Positions 31,403 through 42,499 of a stretch of DNA of 64,000 nucleotides are shown in pieces (within the stretch, counting starts at the first letter, position 1; every line of letters starts with the position of its first letter). The translations under genes and the position numbers were made by a program. This stretch comes from Hemicordylus capensis (lineage: Eukaryota; Chordata; Lepidosauria; Squamata; Cordylidae), in NCBI RefSeq assembly GCF_027244095.1, contig NC_069657.1, positions 424,668,063 through 424,732,062 on the forward strand, given 5' to 3'. The notes beneath the pieces were generated by a model. It did no database searches. It was not told the DNA's origin and saw nothing but the letters and a program-made list of their open reading frames with translations.

Positions 31403-31582
31403 GGATGTAGCTATAAATGAGTGGATAGGTTCAAAGAATCTGGGTCCCCCAGTTCCTGAGGGCCCCCCAGCTCCACCCCTCCCTATTTTCTTCATCATCT
31501 CCCTCACTTATCATCACCATTCATCATCATCTCCCATTGGGGAGAACATGGGCCCCCTCGCTCTTCCCTAACTACGCCCCTG
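31403..31582. mobile_element. hAT-type MITE
   Basis: Facing ends CAGGGATGTAGCTATA and TAACTACGCCCCTG are the two terminal inverted repeats of a family also seen at 51,450-51,877. The interior has no coding. The flanks do not give a clean 8-bp duplication. Confidence 0.6.
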
Positions 31583-31747
31583 ATTCTGCATACAGAAGGT
31601 TCCAGGTTCCCTCTAGCATTTCCACGATAGAGCTGAGAGCGACTCCAGCCTGCAACCTTGGAGAAGCTGCTGCCAGTCTGCGTAGACAATACTGAGCCAG
31701 GTGGCTCAATGGTCTGACTCGGTATAAGGCAGCTTCCTACATTCCTA
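31583..31747 (+). mobile_element. SINE body (5S/tRNA-headed family), sense
   Basis: AGAAGGTTCCAGGTTCCCTC, CCTGCAACCTTGGAGAAGCT, AGACAATACTGAGCCAGG, then the 3' end GGCAGCTTCCTACATTCCTA. The head is missing. Confidence 0.8.
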
Positions 31748-31974
31748 TCCTGTTTCCCACAGTGGCCCACAAGATGCCCTCTCTCCTGCTCTTGCTGCCC
31801 TGCAGCTGGTATTCCGAGGCATCCTGCCCCTGAGCCTGGAAGCAGCCTTTTGTCATCAAGACTAGTAGCCATTGGTAGACCTGTCTTCCATGAATTTGTC
31901 ATTAAGGAGCATTAATGACTAAGGGCCAAGCTGCCTAAGGGACCAACTATTCCCATAGTTGGCTATAGTTGGTT

Positions 31975-32355
31975 GGCCTGAGATATGCAGAAGAGGCTTT
32001 CCTGTGCATCCTGTTCTTCCGCCACACAGCTGTTGGTGACACGTGAGCGAGCCTTTTCAGTTGTGGCCTTGGCTCTCTGGAACTTCCTGCCCCTTGATCG
32101 TCTTCCTTCCTTCCTTCCTTTCAATTTTAAACAGAAGTGGAACACTTGCTTATTTCATCAGGCTTTCTCTTCACTCTCTCCCCCTAGACTTACTAGTCAC
32201 TGCTGTTTTAATGATTGTCTTTTATATTTGCATTTTTATTCCAGATGCTCCAGTTTTTATTACTTTATTGTTTTTAAATACTTTTGTAAGCTGCCATAAA
32301 TTCATATGGTTCCCAGAAGCTGAAAATTTGAAAAATAAATAAATAAATAAATAGA
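31975..32355 (+). mobile_element. L2 LINE 3' end
   Basis: The ORF end encodes RERAFSVVALALWNFLPL and WNTCLFHQAF, the conserved L2 C-terminus. A T-rich UTR and an AAATAAATAAATAAATAG tail follow. Confidence 0.75.
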
Positions 32356-32673
32356 TCAATAAATATCTGAAGCATGACCGCATGTAAAATATTTTAATAA
32401 ATAAAGAAATGATTCCTCCACTTGCAGTCTGGTACCATCCTTTCTACCACCTCAGAACTGTTTTCCATCTCAGTCTGCTGCATAATTAGACCAGACCTTA
32501 TTTACTTCTGAGTAAATGTATATAGGATAAAACAAGCACTTATGGAAAATAGAAGATGCTCTTATACAAAAGTTTTCATGTCTGAGCAGTCTTATTTCAG
32601 TCTTCATATGCTCATTGTAAGAGAGCAACTAATAATTGGTTTGACTCACGTTGTAGGACACTATGTAAACAAC
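32356..32673. other. No gene recognised
   Basis: Anonymous flank before the Vingi-like LINE. A 7-bp AAACAAC at 32,667-32,673 recurs at 35,050-35,056 and may be a short target duplication. Confidence 0.4.
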
Positions 32674-35049
32674 TGAAGAGTATTTACATACAATATAGAT
32701 CGGGCTCAGAACAAACTCTCCCACCAATCTATTTTCAGATAAAGCATACAAAAGCAGTCTCAAATTTGCTAAGCATCAAGCCTCACGAAATGCCTGGAAT
32801 AAGCTTATAATGGCTACTAATAATAAAGATAGCCACACTTTTTGGAGAATTGTCTCTGTAACAAGCAGAGTTAACATGCCTTGTAGGATTTCGGCTAGAT
32901 CGTGGGAAACCCACCTTTTTACAGTTTATAATGATGCACAGCCTAGCCAGGTTTTTGTACCACCTTTGATTGATATGTTACCCCGTTGCCCCCCGTTACT
33001 CCTGTAGAAATAACAAATTTAGTAGGACGTTTAAAAATCGAAAAAGCCCCTGGTCCAGACCTTATTCTTCCTGAACTATTAGAAGTTAATATAGAATGGT
33101 GGGCCTTAGTTTTAGCCAATTTATTTACATCTATTAACAGCACGGGAATTATACCAGAGCAATGGAAAACAGCAATAGTTGTTCCCATATTTAAAAATGG
33201 TTCTCATTTGGATCCATCTAATTATAGGCCCATAAGCTTGCTGTCCGTGGTTGGTAAGCTATACGCTCTTTATTTATTGGACAAGCTTGAGGCATGGATC
33301 TCAGAGAACCAGATTCTTGGGATTGAGCAAGCAGGTTTTAGAGCAGGCCGCTCTACTCTAGATCATTGTATGATCTTGTATCATCTAGCAAAAAAATACT
33401 CTAGTGGCCCTAAAGGCAAACTTTTTGTTGCTTTTATAGATTTTAAATCTGCGTTTGATTCAATTTCCAGACACTTATTATGGTCCAAACTTGAAAAAAC
33501 TACAAGAGACAAGAGACTGTTATTCCTGTTGATGCAGCTCTATTCCACATCTTCATTACAGGTTAGGTATGCCACTAATGGGGCTCTAACTGATTTAATT
33601 CCTTCTGCTCGTGAGGTCAGACAGGGCTGTGTCTTGGCCCCTACATTGTTTAATCTTTTTATTAACAATTTGGTCCAATGTCTGGAAAAGGTGGATTCAC
33701 ATGCACTGAAGCTGTCTGATAAACGAGTGCCGGTGTTGTTATATGCGGATGACGCAGCTGTATTATCTCAGACTAGACTGGGTTTGCAAAGATTGCTGTA
33801 TGCTTTTGCCTGCTACTGTAATGATAACAAGTTAGTTATCAATTATAAAAAATCAAAGGTCCTGGTTTTTTCTAAATCCAGGAAAGTATACAAATGGGTA
33901 GTAAACCAGAATCGTATTGAGCAGGTTTACAAATGTAAATATTTAGGCATTTCCCCCCAATATAATCTTAACTGGAATACCCATCCATATAGCCCGCAAA
34001 ACTCTTAGTGCCTTTTTGCGCTTCTACTATTCTAAAGGAGGCCAGTATATACCTATGGCACTCCAGGTATTTCGGGCTAAGATTGTGGCTCAATTACTTT
34101 TTGGAGCATCATTATGGATACAGGGGGTAACAACTGAATTGGAGAAAGTACGGTCTATATTCCTAAGAGCGATCTTTGCAGTGCCTAGGTGTGTGCCATA
34201 TTCTGTTCTTTGCCTGGAATCTGGGTCTTTTTCTATAGTCTGTAAAGCTTGGGAATCTACTTTTGCTAGATGGATTAAACTCTATTTAGAGATTCGGGAA
34301 TTTTCTTTTTTCCATTACTTATAGTTGGACTCTTATCTAACTCCCTGGATATGTTATGTAAACAACAAAATAATGCAATTGGGACTGTCTCCTTCTGAAC
34401 TACTTACTCTGGAGAATAATAAGGTGAAGGAAATACTATTTCTACGGTTGCATGACATTGAACGTCAGGAACTTACATCTTCGGCTAACAGGACCTGCTC
34501 TCCCCTACATTTTGAGATAACCCCCCCCCCCATGGGAGATAGAGATGCAAATTAACTAACAACGCTTCGCTTCTCCAAGTTTTGGCTTGCGTTTGCTCGT
34601 GCTTGCTTAAATGTGCTGCCCTCCTCTCTTTTAGAAAGGAGGTTCACTAAGGATTCTACAGTTACGGTTTTCTGCCTCTGTGGCTCTGGCCTCCTGGAAA
34701 TGGTTACCCATGTTTTGTTATATTGTTCTTTGTATCAAGGTGTTAGAGAAGAACTTGTTTTCCCCAATTAGTTAGATTTCCTGGGACGTGTGAGCTTTTT
34801 TATACACAATATTGCCTTGCGGACACAAGCTGTGAGATCACAAAAGTGGTGACCAATTTTTTTTATATTTCTATGAGATAAAGGTCTCAATTTTAGTAGT
34901 TGTTTTACTGTTTTTAAAGTAATCTATCCTGGATGCTTGAATACTGTTTTATTGTGTGTAATTATCAGCCACTATTTGTGTATATTAGTTATATTTGTTC
35001 TGGTTTTTTATCTTTTGGCTGGCCAATGGCTGTAATAAAAACTGACTGA
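32674..35049 (+). mobile_element. Vingi-like LINE, long 5'-truncated copy
   Basis: The longest Vingi-like copy here, with the RT and C-terminal region followed by the 3' end GGCCAATGGCTGTAATAAAA and an ACTGACTG tail. The coding text starts ...AKHQASRNAWNKLIMATNNK (about 32,770-32,830), typical of the linker before the RT. The frame changes near 33,000, 33,980 and 34,320, and the reading then continues to about 34,800. Homologous copies lie at 49,698-50,837 and 41,542-42,253, and a sister family at 61,825-62,824. The clade call (Vingi/Ingi, I group) rests on overall resemblance and is less certain than the LINE call. Confidence 0.8.
32986..34008 (+). pseudogene. Vingi-like reverse transcriptase
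   Basis: About 330 residues. In order: KIEKAPGPDLILPELLEVN (about 18-36), FKNGSHLDPSNYRPISLLSV (about 70-89), GIEQAGFRAGRSTLDHCMIL (about 112-131), FVAFIDFKSAFDSISRHLLW (about 148-167, first catalytic Asp), EVRQGCVLAPTLFNLFINNL (about 212-231) and the catalytic LLYADDAAVLSQ (about 257-268). It ends with the CKYLGI motif. All palm residues are intact, so this core decayed little. The element as a whole is truncated and frame-shifted, and the start codon given by the open frame is not the true start. Confidence 0.85.
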
Positions 35050-35056
35050 AAACAAC

Positions 35057-35350
35057 CACTATGCCACCAAAACCTGCCATCAAGGTAAGGGGGCCCCACT
35101 AGATTTGAAAGAAACTCACCAGAAAACACCTTGTCAAAGACCTGCTCAAACGGAAACCTGGCCCTCTTGCAGTGGGATGCTCTTCTCCCCCGCCCCCCGC
35201 AGTGAAGCACTTTTGCAAAGGTGCTGTGAAGAAAAGCCACTGTGAGAATTGGGCTCCAGCTCCCTAAACTGTGAGGATCTGACATACTCATTACCCTCTG
35301 GTCCCATGGCGCTGGTCTTGAGAGCCAAAGGCCTTTTATTTCTCTAAAGG
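35057..35350. other. No gene recognised
   Basis: Overlapping minus-strand open frames exist here, but they match nothing I know and have no splice or start context. Confidence 0.4.
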
Positions 35351-35351
35351 T

Positions 35352-35432
35352 AAAATGTGCTGTCGGGTCAGTTTCAACTTCTGGCAACCACAGAGCCCTG
35401 TGGTTGTCTTTGGTAGAATGTATGTATGTATG

Positions 35433-35488
<56 letters not shown>

Positions 35489-35690
35489 ACATTTGTACAC
35501 TGCCTCAGACTTTCGTCTGTGGGCGGTTAACAATAGCATAAAACAGTAAATTATATATATAAAAACTTAAAACAATTTAACAATTTAAAAATCACCTACA
35601 AATTAAGCAGTTTACCATTGCTTCCTCCCGTGAAGTATGAGATAATGCCTTTCAGCACCTTCCTATATCGCTGTTGCCCAATATATTGAA
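35352..35690 (-). mobile_element. tRNA-derived SINE, antisense, split by an L2 end
   Basis: AAAATGTGCTGTCGGGTCAG, AACCACAGAGCCCTGTGG and, after the interruption, TTTACCATTGCTTCCTCC and ATGCCTTTCAGCACCTTCCT. The interrupting piece (about 35,418-35,616) is a short minus-strand L2 3' end with a tail of GTAT then CTAT repeats. Confidence 0.8.
35418..35616 (-). mobile_element. L2 3' end with TATG/TATC tail
   Basis: ACATTTGTACACTGCCTCAG and CTGTGGGCGGTTAACAATAG are the antisense L2 terminus. The neighbouring GTAT and CTAT repeats (35,418-35,488) are its expanded tail. Confidence 0.7.
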
Positions 35691-36460
35691 CTGACAACCT
35701 CTGGCTTGATAATCCAGTGGATGCAGGTGAGGCCTCAGACTTGCTTAGCTATTTGCACCTCTTCATGACTAGCAAAACCAGAATGATGCAAAATAGGAAA
35801 AACAGCATAATAAATTATGGAAATGGGCAAACTGCTCATTGCATAATTAATAAGACTGAGATTCACTTTTCTAAGCACAAAACATGAGCCACCTAGGTAT
35901 TTATAGATATAGATATGCAGTATTCATAGGCCAGGGAGTTGTGACTTCTCAACTAGGACTATTATTTACAATAAACATTTAAAAACCCTTTGGAAATGTG
36001 ATGCTTCATAAATAGTAAATAGTAAGTAATAGTTACATTTATTATGCTTTATAAATGGTAAGTATAATTACTTATATTATACATATACATATGTATGTAT
36101 GTATGTATGTATGTATATTATAACATACGTATGTATAATATACACATATAGTTACATATACAGCAGGGAACCAACATTTTACACTTTGAAAAAGTAAATT
36201 CCAGCTTTATTAATTATACAAATTGAATCAATATGCACACATTTCCATAATTTAGTCAGCCTCTCCCCACCCCCTGACCCCCCACATTGTTTGCGTCATT
36301 CTGGTTTTGCTAGTCATGGAAAGTACAAAGTCAGGAGCTTTGTCTGTGTGTTGAACTGATGCCAAAGTAACAAGAACAATATATAATTATATTTTCTGTG
36401 CAAAGCCATTGTCTCACAGTTCATGTTAGGGTCTTGTGATATAATATTTCAGCACAATAT
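35691..36460. other. No gene recognised; AT-rich with TATG repeats
   Basis: TATG/TA microsatellites at about 36,075-36,160. Otherwise anonymous. Confidence 0.45.
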
Positions 36461-36519
36461 TTGTTTGTTTATTTATTTATTATATTTGTGCACTACCTGA
36501 CATGATAATAGTTTAGCAC

Positions 36520-37135
36520 AAATTCTATTTATTTATTTATTTATTTATTTATTTATTATATTTGTAAAGTAAAATGTGCCGTTAAGTCAATTTTGACTCC
36601 TGGCGCCCACAGAGCCCTGTGGTTTTCTTTGGTAGCGTACAGGAGGGCTTTACCAGTGCCTCCTCCTGCGCAGTGTGAGATGATGCCTTTCAGCATCTTC
36701 CTATATTGCTGTTGCGTGATATAGTAGCAGTGGGGATTTGAACTGGCAACCTTCTGCTTGTTAGTCAAGCATTTCCCTGCTGCGCCACTTAAGGTGACTC
36801 ATTATATTTGTACACTGCCCCAAACTTCCATCTCTGGGCAGTTTACAGCAAAATAAACAAATTAAAACCTTATAACAATTTAAAACCACAAGTCTAGTTA
36901 AAAAGCTTGGGTGAATAAATGTGTCTTTAGAGACTTTTTTAAAAGTCAGAGATGAGGATGCTCTTATTTCAGCAGGGAGCGCATTCTAGAGTCTCGGGAT
37001 GGCAACAGAGAAGGGCCATCCCCGCGTAGCCACCGGACAAGCTGATGACAACTGCAGACGAACCTGTGCAGATGGTCTCATTGGGCGATGGGGCTCATAG
37101 TAAAGGAGACATTCTTCTCTTAAATACATTCTCAG
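36520..37135 (-). mobile_element. L2 LINE 3' end, split by a SINE
   Basis: An ATTT-repeat tail (36,522-36,555) and the terminus ATTATATTTGTACACTGCCC are followed, beyond the SINE, by UTR and ORF end (minus strand: RLQLSSACPVATRGWPFSVA-like). The two parts join at the duplicated ATTATATTTGTA. Confidence 0.85.
36567..36800 (-). mobile_element. tRNA-derived SINE, antisense, 12-bp duplication
   Basis: Same family as 24,317-24,573. The tRNA head is at the right side (CAGCAGCGCC-type text, TTGAACTGGCAACCTTCTGC). ATTATATTTGTA flanks it exactly (36,555-36,566 and 36,801-36,812), so it inserted into the 3' tail of an older L2. Confidence 0.92.
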
Positions 37136-37228
37136 TAAGCACACAACCTGATTCAGCTCTTTCAAAACAAAATGTATCATGACTAGTTGTACATAATGTG
37201 GACAAGTATACTCATGCCACTGAGAGTA

Positions 37229-37596
37229 CAGTGGTCCCTCTACTTACGAAATTAATCTGTTCCAAATGCACATTTGTAAGTTGAAAAGTTCGTAAGTCGA
37301 AAAGCGATTTCCCATAGGAATGCATTGGGAACGGATTAATGCGTTCCGGAGCCTAGAAAAAAGACACAGACCCCCAGTAAGGCTTGCAAACTGTACAGGA
37401 ACATTTCTTTTCAAGAACAAACAGGCAGTAAACAGGCAGGCAAGTCAAGGAAACCGCATGTAAAATTTGTAAGTCGAGGAAACCCCATCTAAAAATTTGT
37501 AAGTCGAAAAAACCGCATCTAAAACCGGATCTAAAACTGCCGTTTGTAACTCGAAAAATACTTATGTCGAGTAGTTCGTAAGTCGAGGGACCACTG
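37229..37596. mobile_element. Tigger/mariner-type MITE
   Basis: Ends CAGTGGTCCCTCTACTTACG and its near-complement TAAGTCGAGGGACCACTG form about 22-bp inverted repeats with one mismatch, flanked by TA on both sides (37,227-37,228 and 37,597-37,598), as in Tc1/mariner/pogo elements. The interior repeats TTTGTAAGTCGA-like phrases several times. There is no transposase ORF. Confidence 0.85.
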
Positions 37597-37624
37597 TAAT
37601 TCAGTATGGATAGCTGGCAGCTGG

Positions 37625-37800
37625 CAGAGGGCTGAAATTCAGTGGTATAGCATCTACTTTGCATGCAAAAGTCCCGAGATTCAATTCTTGGCATCTCCAG
37701 GTAGGGGCAGCGAAGTCTCCTGTCTGAAATTCTGAAGAGTCACTGCCGATCAGTTCTGCAAGGCAGACCTAGATGGACAATGCTCCACCCTCAGATATGC
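37625..37800 (+). mobile_element. tRNA-headed SINE, sense
   Basis: Head GAAATTCAGTGGTATAGCAT and GATTCAATTCTTGGCATCTC, body GGTAGGGGCAGCGAAGTCTC, then a weak 3' end near ACCTAGATGGACAATG. Confidence 0.65.
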
Positions 37801-38184
37801 ACTTCAGGCACACATCTAGTGTACATCATGGTTTGTGATCCAGAAAGTGGTTTACACCCACAGAAGAAGCCCATTTACAGATCTCTAGGGCTGGATTGAG
37901 ACAACATTTGCCAACTTTTGTTGTAGTGGATCTTGATGGGTTTCCTCAAGGTAGCACCATACCATATTGTGCTGCTAGGGAAATGTGTGTCAGGAATTAA
38001 AATCTCAGATGTAATTTGAAATAATCCTCCTCCTCCTGCTCCTGCTCCTCCTCCTCCTCCTTATCGTCTCAAAATCTCAATGTGTTTGAACTAACCACTT
38101 TTTGGGATGGGGGAAACTATGGGAACAGTAGCAAGAGCTCATTTACTTGTCATGCAACACCTGTGTGTATATCATTAAAACACA
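37801..38184. other. No gene recognised; CTC microsatellite
   Basis: A CTC/CTG-rich run lies at 38,026-38,062. Otherwise anonymous. Confidence 0.4.
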
Positions 38185-38312
38185 CACTGTGGGGTAGAAC
38201 ACATGCTTTGCAAAGAGAAAGTCCCAGTTTCAATCCCTGGTATGTCCAGGTAAGGCAGGAAAAGATCCCCGCCTGAGACCCTGGAGAACTGCTTCCGGTC
38301 ACAGTTGGCAAG
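38185..38312 (+). mobile_element. tRNA-headed SINE, sense
   Basis: GTAGAACACATGCTTTGCAA, GTTTCAATCCCTGGTATGTC and CTGAGACCCTGGAGAACTGC follow the family order. The 3' end is lost. Confidence 0.65.
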
Positions 38313-39829
38313 AAACTTGGGCGGGGGTGTGTGTGTGGAAAAAAATATGTTTTGGGGATGAAATATATGCTGCACTATTTGGGGATTTTGACTTTTGGTC
38401 CTATTGGTGCTACATTTTTGTTCCTATCCCACTGTTCAGGACTTGTGGCATCACTAAGGAGGAGCAGCACCCACACATGTCATAGGATCATAGGAAGCTG
38501 CTGTTACCAGCTGAGCTTATTCTGCCCGGCTCCCAGAAGCCTCACTGTTTACAGTTGCATTTCCAGGCTTGGAGAATGCACTTTTGCTATGCTCAGGAAC
38601 TGTACTGCAAAATGAGCTCCCAGTTTACACAATACTTGAGGACAAGTCACTTAGTTGGCAGTGGACTGGTCGCCCCTAGATTTGAACACCGGCAATACAA
38701 ATTGGAAAGGGGATTAGTTTTGCATTCCCTCTGTTGTAAATCTGTCAGGCTAGCCAGACGGAGCTTAAAACAGGCAGGCAGAAGTAACAGCAAAGTCTTA
38801 CAGAAAGGAATTCTCCAAACCAGGGCCAGTCCGATTCAATCCAATCAATCCAACAGAGTCCAAAGCAAAATCCACGGACAAGGTCAACACAGTCCAGGGT
38901 CCAAACACGGTCAAGGCAATACATGAACACAGCTGATTAGCTCACAGGAAATTGACGTTGCTATCAGCAGGGTAGCTGTAGTACAGTCGTCTTAAATAGG
39001 CTGACCGCCAGTGCTGTTAATCATTCAAGAGTTCCTGAGTCAGCAGCTTTGTTTGTTGTTCTATGCATGCGGCTCCTTAACTCTTGCTGTCTCTTGGACT
39101 GGCGCCTCTCCACAGCTGAGAACTGTTGTGCCTCCTGCACAAGAGCTGTCTCACCCAGCTCTAACTCCTCTTCCACTGCCCGTGCATTGAACCCACTCTC
39201 CTTTGCAACTTATGGTCCTTGCCCTTCCTCCTCTGCTGTCAGCTCTGTCCCCTCCTCCAACTCCTCCTCGGAGTCTTCCAGCATGCCCATAACATCCTCT
39301 TTCTATGAGTGGTCCCCAGCTAAGCAGACTCCAGAACTAACTATTGTGAGTTGTCTAGCATCCGAGGTCGTTTTGGACTTGGAATGAACTCTAAAAATTC
39401 CCCTCATCCTCTTGCAAGAGAGATAACACCTGTTGCTAATGAAGCAATGAGGCTAGGAAGGGAAAGCAGATAAGACAAGTGCAACAACAGCCTCCATCAC
39501 AATAGGGATGAGTCAGTGATGTAACTTTGAAAAGGTGTCCATTGAAACTTTGGATAGATTTCTGGGGAAAGTCAGTTCCAACACAGGATATTATCTGATG
39601 CTCTGCGCCCGGCCCAGCTAGTTTAGTCTTACTGCTTTTATTATTTTTCTTTCAATAAACTCCTTTGTTATTTAATTAAAACCTCTCTCAAGCCATTTTA
39701 TTGAGTTCATATGCTTGCACAAATTAAGGCTGCTTGGAACTGTCTCCCCTTCTGAGCTAAATTCCCTTCATTCGCCTGAACTGGGGATGCTGACCAATCA
39801 CCCTCGAGGCAGTTCCATCAACACTGATA
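38313..39829. other. No gene recognised; possible old retroelement
   Basis: 38,740-39,760 has a retroelement flavour (CAATAAACTCCTTTG near 39,652, LTR-like composition) but no paired ends. An open frame at 39,049-39,387 is Ser/Ala-rich low-complexity text without a recognisable domain, so I do not call it a gene. Confidence 0.35.
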
Positions 39830-40135
39830 TATACTAAGTCAGACCATTGGTCCATCTACCTCAGTATTGTCTACACAGACTGGCAGCTACTTCTCCTAGG
39901 TTGCAGGCAGAAGTCTCTCTCAGCCCTATCTTGGAGATGCCAGGCAGGGAACTTGGAACTTTCTGCATGCAAGCATGCAGGTGCTCTTCCCAGAGTGGCC
40001 CCATCCCATAAGGGGAATTTCTTACAGTGCTCACATGTAGTCTTCCATTCCAATGCAAACCAGCATGGACCCTGCTTAACAAAGGGGACAATTCATGCTT
40101 GCTATCACAAGACCGGTTCTGTTAGTGTTGCATAA
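39825..40135 (-). mobile_element. 5S-headed SINE, antisense, near full length
   Basis: Antisense order: body (CAGACCATTGGTCCATCTAC; CCCTATCTTGGAGATGCCAG), central segment (CCCAGAGTGGCCCCATCCCA; GGGGAATTTCTTACAGTGCT), then the 5S-like head (TGGACCCTGCTTAACAAAGG; GCTTGCTATCACAAGACCGG). Confidence 0.85.
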
Positions 40136-40254
40136 AAAGCACCTTTTGGCACCTTAGAGACTAACAAAATTATTGTAGGGTACATTTTTGTGTATTACAG
40201 TCTGCCTCATCTGATGTGTGTTAACAGTAGAATTATATTCAAACATTATTAATG

Positions 40255-40505
40255 AACATAAAAAGAGCCCTGCTGGATCAGGCCCAAGACCCATCTAGTC
40301 CGGCATCCTGTTTCACACAGTGGCCCACCAGAGGCCTCTGAGAAACCCACAGGCAAGTGGTGAGGGCATGCCCCTCTCTCCTGCTGTTGCTCCCCTGCAA
40401 CTGGTATTTAGAGGCATCTTGCCTCTTGGGCTGAAGGTGGTCTATAGCCCTCAGACTAGTAACCATAGATAGACCTGTCCTCCATGAATATATCTATAGG
40501 AACAT
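40255..40505 (-). mobile_element. CR1 LINE 3' end
   Basis: AGAGCCCTGCTGGATCAGGC, TCCTGTTTCACACAGTGGCC and GAGGCATCTTGCCTCTTGGG repeat the CR1 3' region at 44,968-45,190. Only the 3' UTR remains. Confidence 0.85.
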
Positions 40506-40509
40506 AATG

Positions 40510-40690
40510 AACATGTTATGTGAATGACTGTACATGTGTTCACTTTAAAAGTAAACCTGGGTATAGACCCAGTCAAATGCAGGACGTGTGTTGAACATAA
40601 TGTGTGAATAACTGCATACAGATGCAGAACTGTATGTGCACACACTATATAGATTGAAAGTGTGTTGAACTTAACATGTCAATAGGGCTA
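40510..40690. repeat. Unclassified dispersed repeat (copy 2 of 3)
   Basis: TGAATGACTGTACATGTGTT, CACTTTAAAAGTAAACCTGG and GTGTTGAACATAATGTGTGA match the copies near 11,790 and 63,030. Confidence 0.6.
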
Positions 40691-41530
40691 CCATAGTTAC
40701 CTGAATACAAGACTCTGAATTTAAGACAAACCCCATTTTTAAAAAGTAAGGCAATCCTACCATCCCATCTGTTTCCTGCAGGAACTACATATAACTCCAT
40801 TATTTGTTGAGGGACTTAAAAAAAAGGAAAACAAAGAATGAAACATTTTGCAGGGTAACATGGTTAATGGATCCTCTTTGAAAGTACTTGTTCCTACAAG
40901 TACAGTCGCCTGCCTTCTGAAGCTTGTACAATAGATGGCGCTGTGACCACATGTATCAAAGGGAAGCGCACACAGCAAACACTAAAAGAAAGCCGTTCCA
41001 GCCATTCTAAAAATAATAAAGAGGCCTCTTGCCAAGCACTCACAATGTTTGTTCCTCAGAGCGAGGCACAATAAGCCTGCATTCCAGTGGTCAGAGAGAA
41101 AGCCAGAGCAATCACTGGAGGGATAGTGCGAGTTTTGTCTGTGTGCGATATCCTCCAAAACCAAGCCTGTAGAAGTGAGCTGATCATTTAGGTGCCATAT
41201 AAAGAGACAGACCAGATGGAAATTGTGCCTTTTTATTTGTTCCAGTGTGAATTTAGCATTCTTCAACTGGCACAGACAGGTTAGCTCTGCAAACAGAATC
41301 CTGTGGTCTGCAATCCAGGGCCTAACAATGGGTTATCAGTTGAAAATTTCCTGCATGTTGTAATCATGCAGACCTGTTGGTGTTACCTGTATTCTTTGGC
41401 TACAGTCTTCTGGTGCATTCAGGAAAGGGATTGAGGAGAAGATGCAACTGGCCCAGTAAAAATTCAGATGGAAAAGAAAATGTGACTTCACTTTGCACTG
41501 GACTTGGGCCAAATCCAGAGCAGATTCTTG
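40691..41530. other. No gene recognised
   Basis: Anonymous sequence on both strands. Confidence 0.4.
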
Positions 41531-41541
41531 TTTTCCCTTCG

Positions 41542-42253
41542 TTTAGCCCGCTGTAATGCTTTGCACACAGCAGTGCTGGAAGGGAGGTTTCATGGTATCT
41601 CCCAGGAAGATCGGAGTGCCCATGTGATTTGGGAGAGATTGAAAGTATGGCCCATGTTATTTTACATTGCCAGTTTTATAATGATGCTAGATTTGAGCTT
41701 ATTTGTCCTGAACTAATCCTTGCTAACTTGGCAAAGAGGCACCTTTTAATGTGGTGATTCTCTTTATTTAGCAGGGGGAGAGTAACTGGCCCTATCCACA
41801 TCTAGCACAGTAGCTCCAGTGACTGTTGCTGGTGTCTATCTGTTGTTTCTTTTTAGGTTGTGAGCCCTTTGGGGACAGGGATCCATCTTATTTATTTATT
41901 ATTTTTGTGTAAACCACCCTGAGCCATTTTTGGAAGGGCGGTATAGAACTCAAATGAATGAATGAATGAACTTGCCTTATACCCAGATTCAGATAACTTA
42001 TGTTTATCTCGTCTTTTAGCTGAACAGAACGTAGCCAGACTGTGGAAGGTTGCCAAATGTTGTTATATTGTGGGTAGGATACGTCTGGAGGTTATGAATA
42101 CTCCTTAGTTGGTTATTTTACCAATGTTAATTATAATCTTATTCCTTTATTTTATTTTTATATTTGTTATATTGATATTGATATTTGCATTTTTAATGTT
42201 CTCTTTTCTGGTCAATGACTGTAATAAAATTGAACTGAACTGAACTGAGCTTA
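41542..42253 (+). mobile_element. Vingi-like LINE 3' end, split by a SINE
   Basis: The coding end reads ECPCDLGEIESMAHVILHCQ (about 41,615-41,675), then FELICPELILANL. After the SINE come a T-rich 3' UTR and GTCAATGACTGTAATAAAAT with a TGAAC-repeat tail. TTTTCCCTTCG flanks it exactly (41,531-41,541 and 42,254-42,264), marking a genuine retrotransposition event of a 5'-truncated copy. Confidence 0.9.
41731..41968 (+). mobile_element. L2-tailed SINE, sense
   Basis: GGCAAAGAGGCACCTTTTAA at the start, GGTTGTGAGCCCTTTGGGGA in the body, and TAAACCACCCTGAGCCATTT then GGAAGGGCGGTATAGAA as the L2-like 3' end, followed by an ATGA repeat tail. A 6-bp AACTTG flanks both sides (41,725-41,730 and 41,969-41,974). 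The original Vingi text joins cleanly across it. Confidence 0.85.
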
Positions 42254-42264
42254 TTTTCCCTTCG

Positions 42265-42490
42265 AGTTGCACTTTTAGGCCCTGATACAGCAAAGACAAT
42301 CTTCAGGAAGAGACTATGTTCTATATACAGCTTAGGGGCATCAGACTGCAAAAACCTGGAGGTGGAGTAGAAATCACAATGTGTTGAACACATGGAGGTC
42401 GTTCAGTGAAACTCCAAAGAAGCACTCGTGCAGATTTTATTCTCGACAAGCTGAGGCCTACTTTGATGTCAGAGACTAACTCCTAGCATT
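42265..42490. other. No gene recognised
   Basis: Anonymous sequence beyond the Vingi insertion. Confidence 0.35.
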
Positions 42491-42499
42491 TAGGTGCAT

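Larger units (their letters stand above)
31340..31905 (-). mobile_element. CR1 LINE 3' end, split
   Basis: 31,340-31,397 and 31,748-31,905 carry the CR1 3' UTR antisense: AGAACAGTCCTGTTGTATCA, then CCTGTTTCCCACAGTGGCCC and GAGGCATCCTGCCCCTGAGC. Two later insertions (a hAT-like piece and a SINE) lie between them. Confidence 0.8.

Noticed and set aside
34989-35387. 132-codon minus-strand frame
   Set aside because: No similarity recognised. It overlaps a SINE at one end and has no gene context.
35400-36160. Regular TATC and TATG repeats as a possible array of spaced repeats
   Set aside because: Simple microsatellites without unique spacers. This is not a CRISPR array, and the genome is eukaryotic.
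39049-39387. 112-codon Ser/Ala-rich frame
   Set aside because: Low-complexity composition with no known domain and no splice or promoter context.
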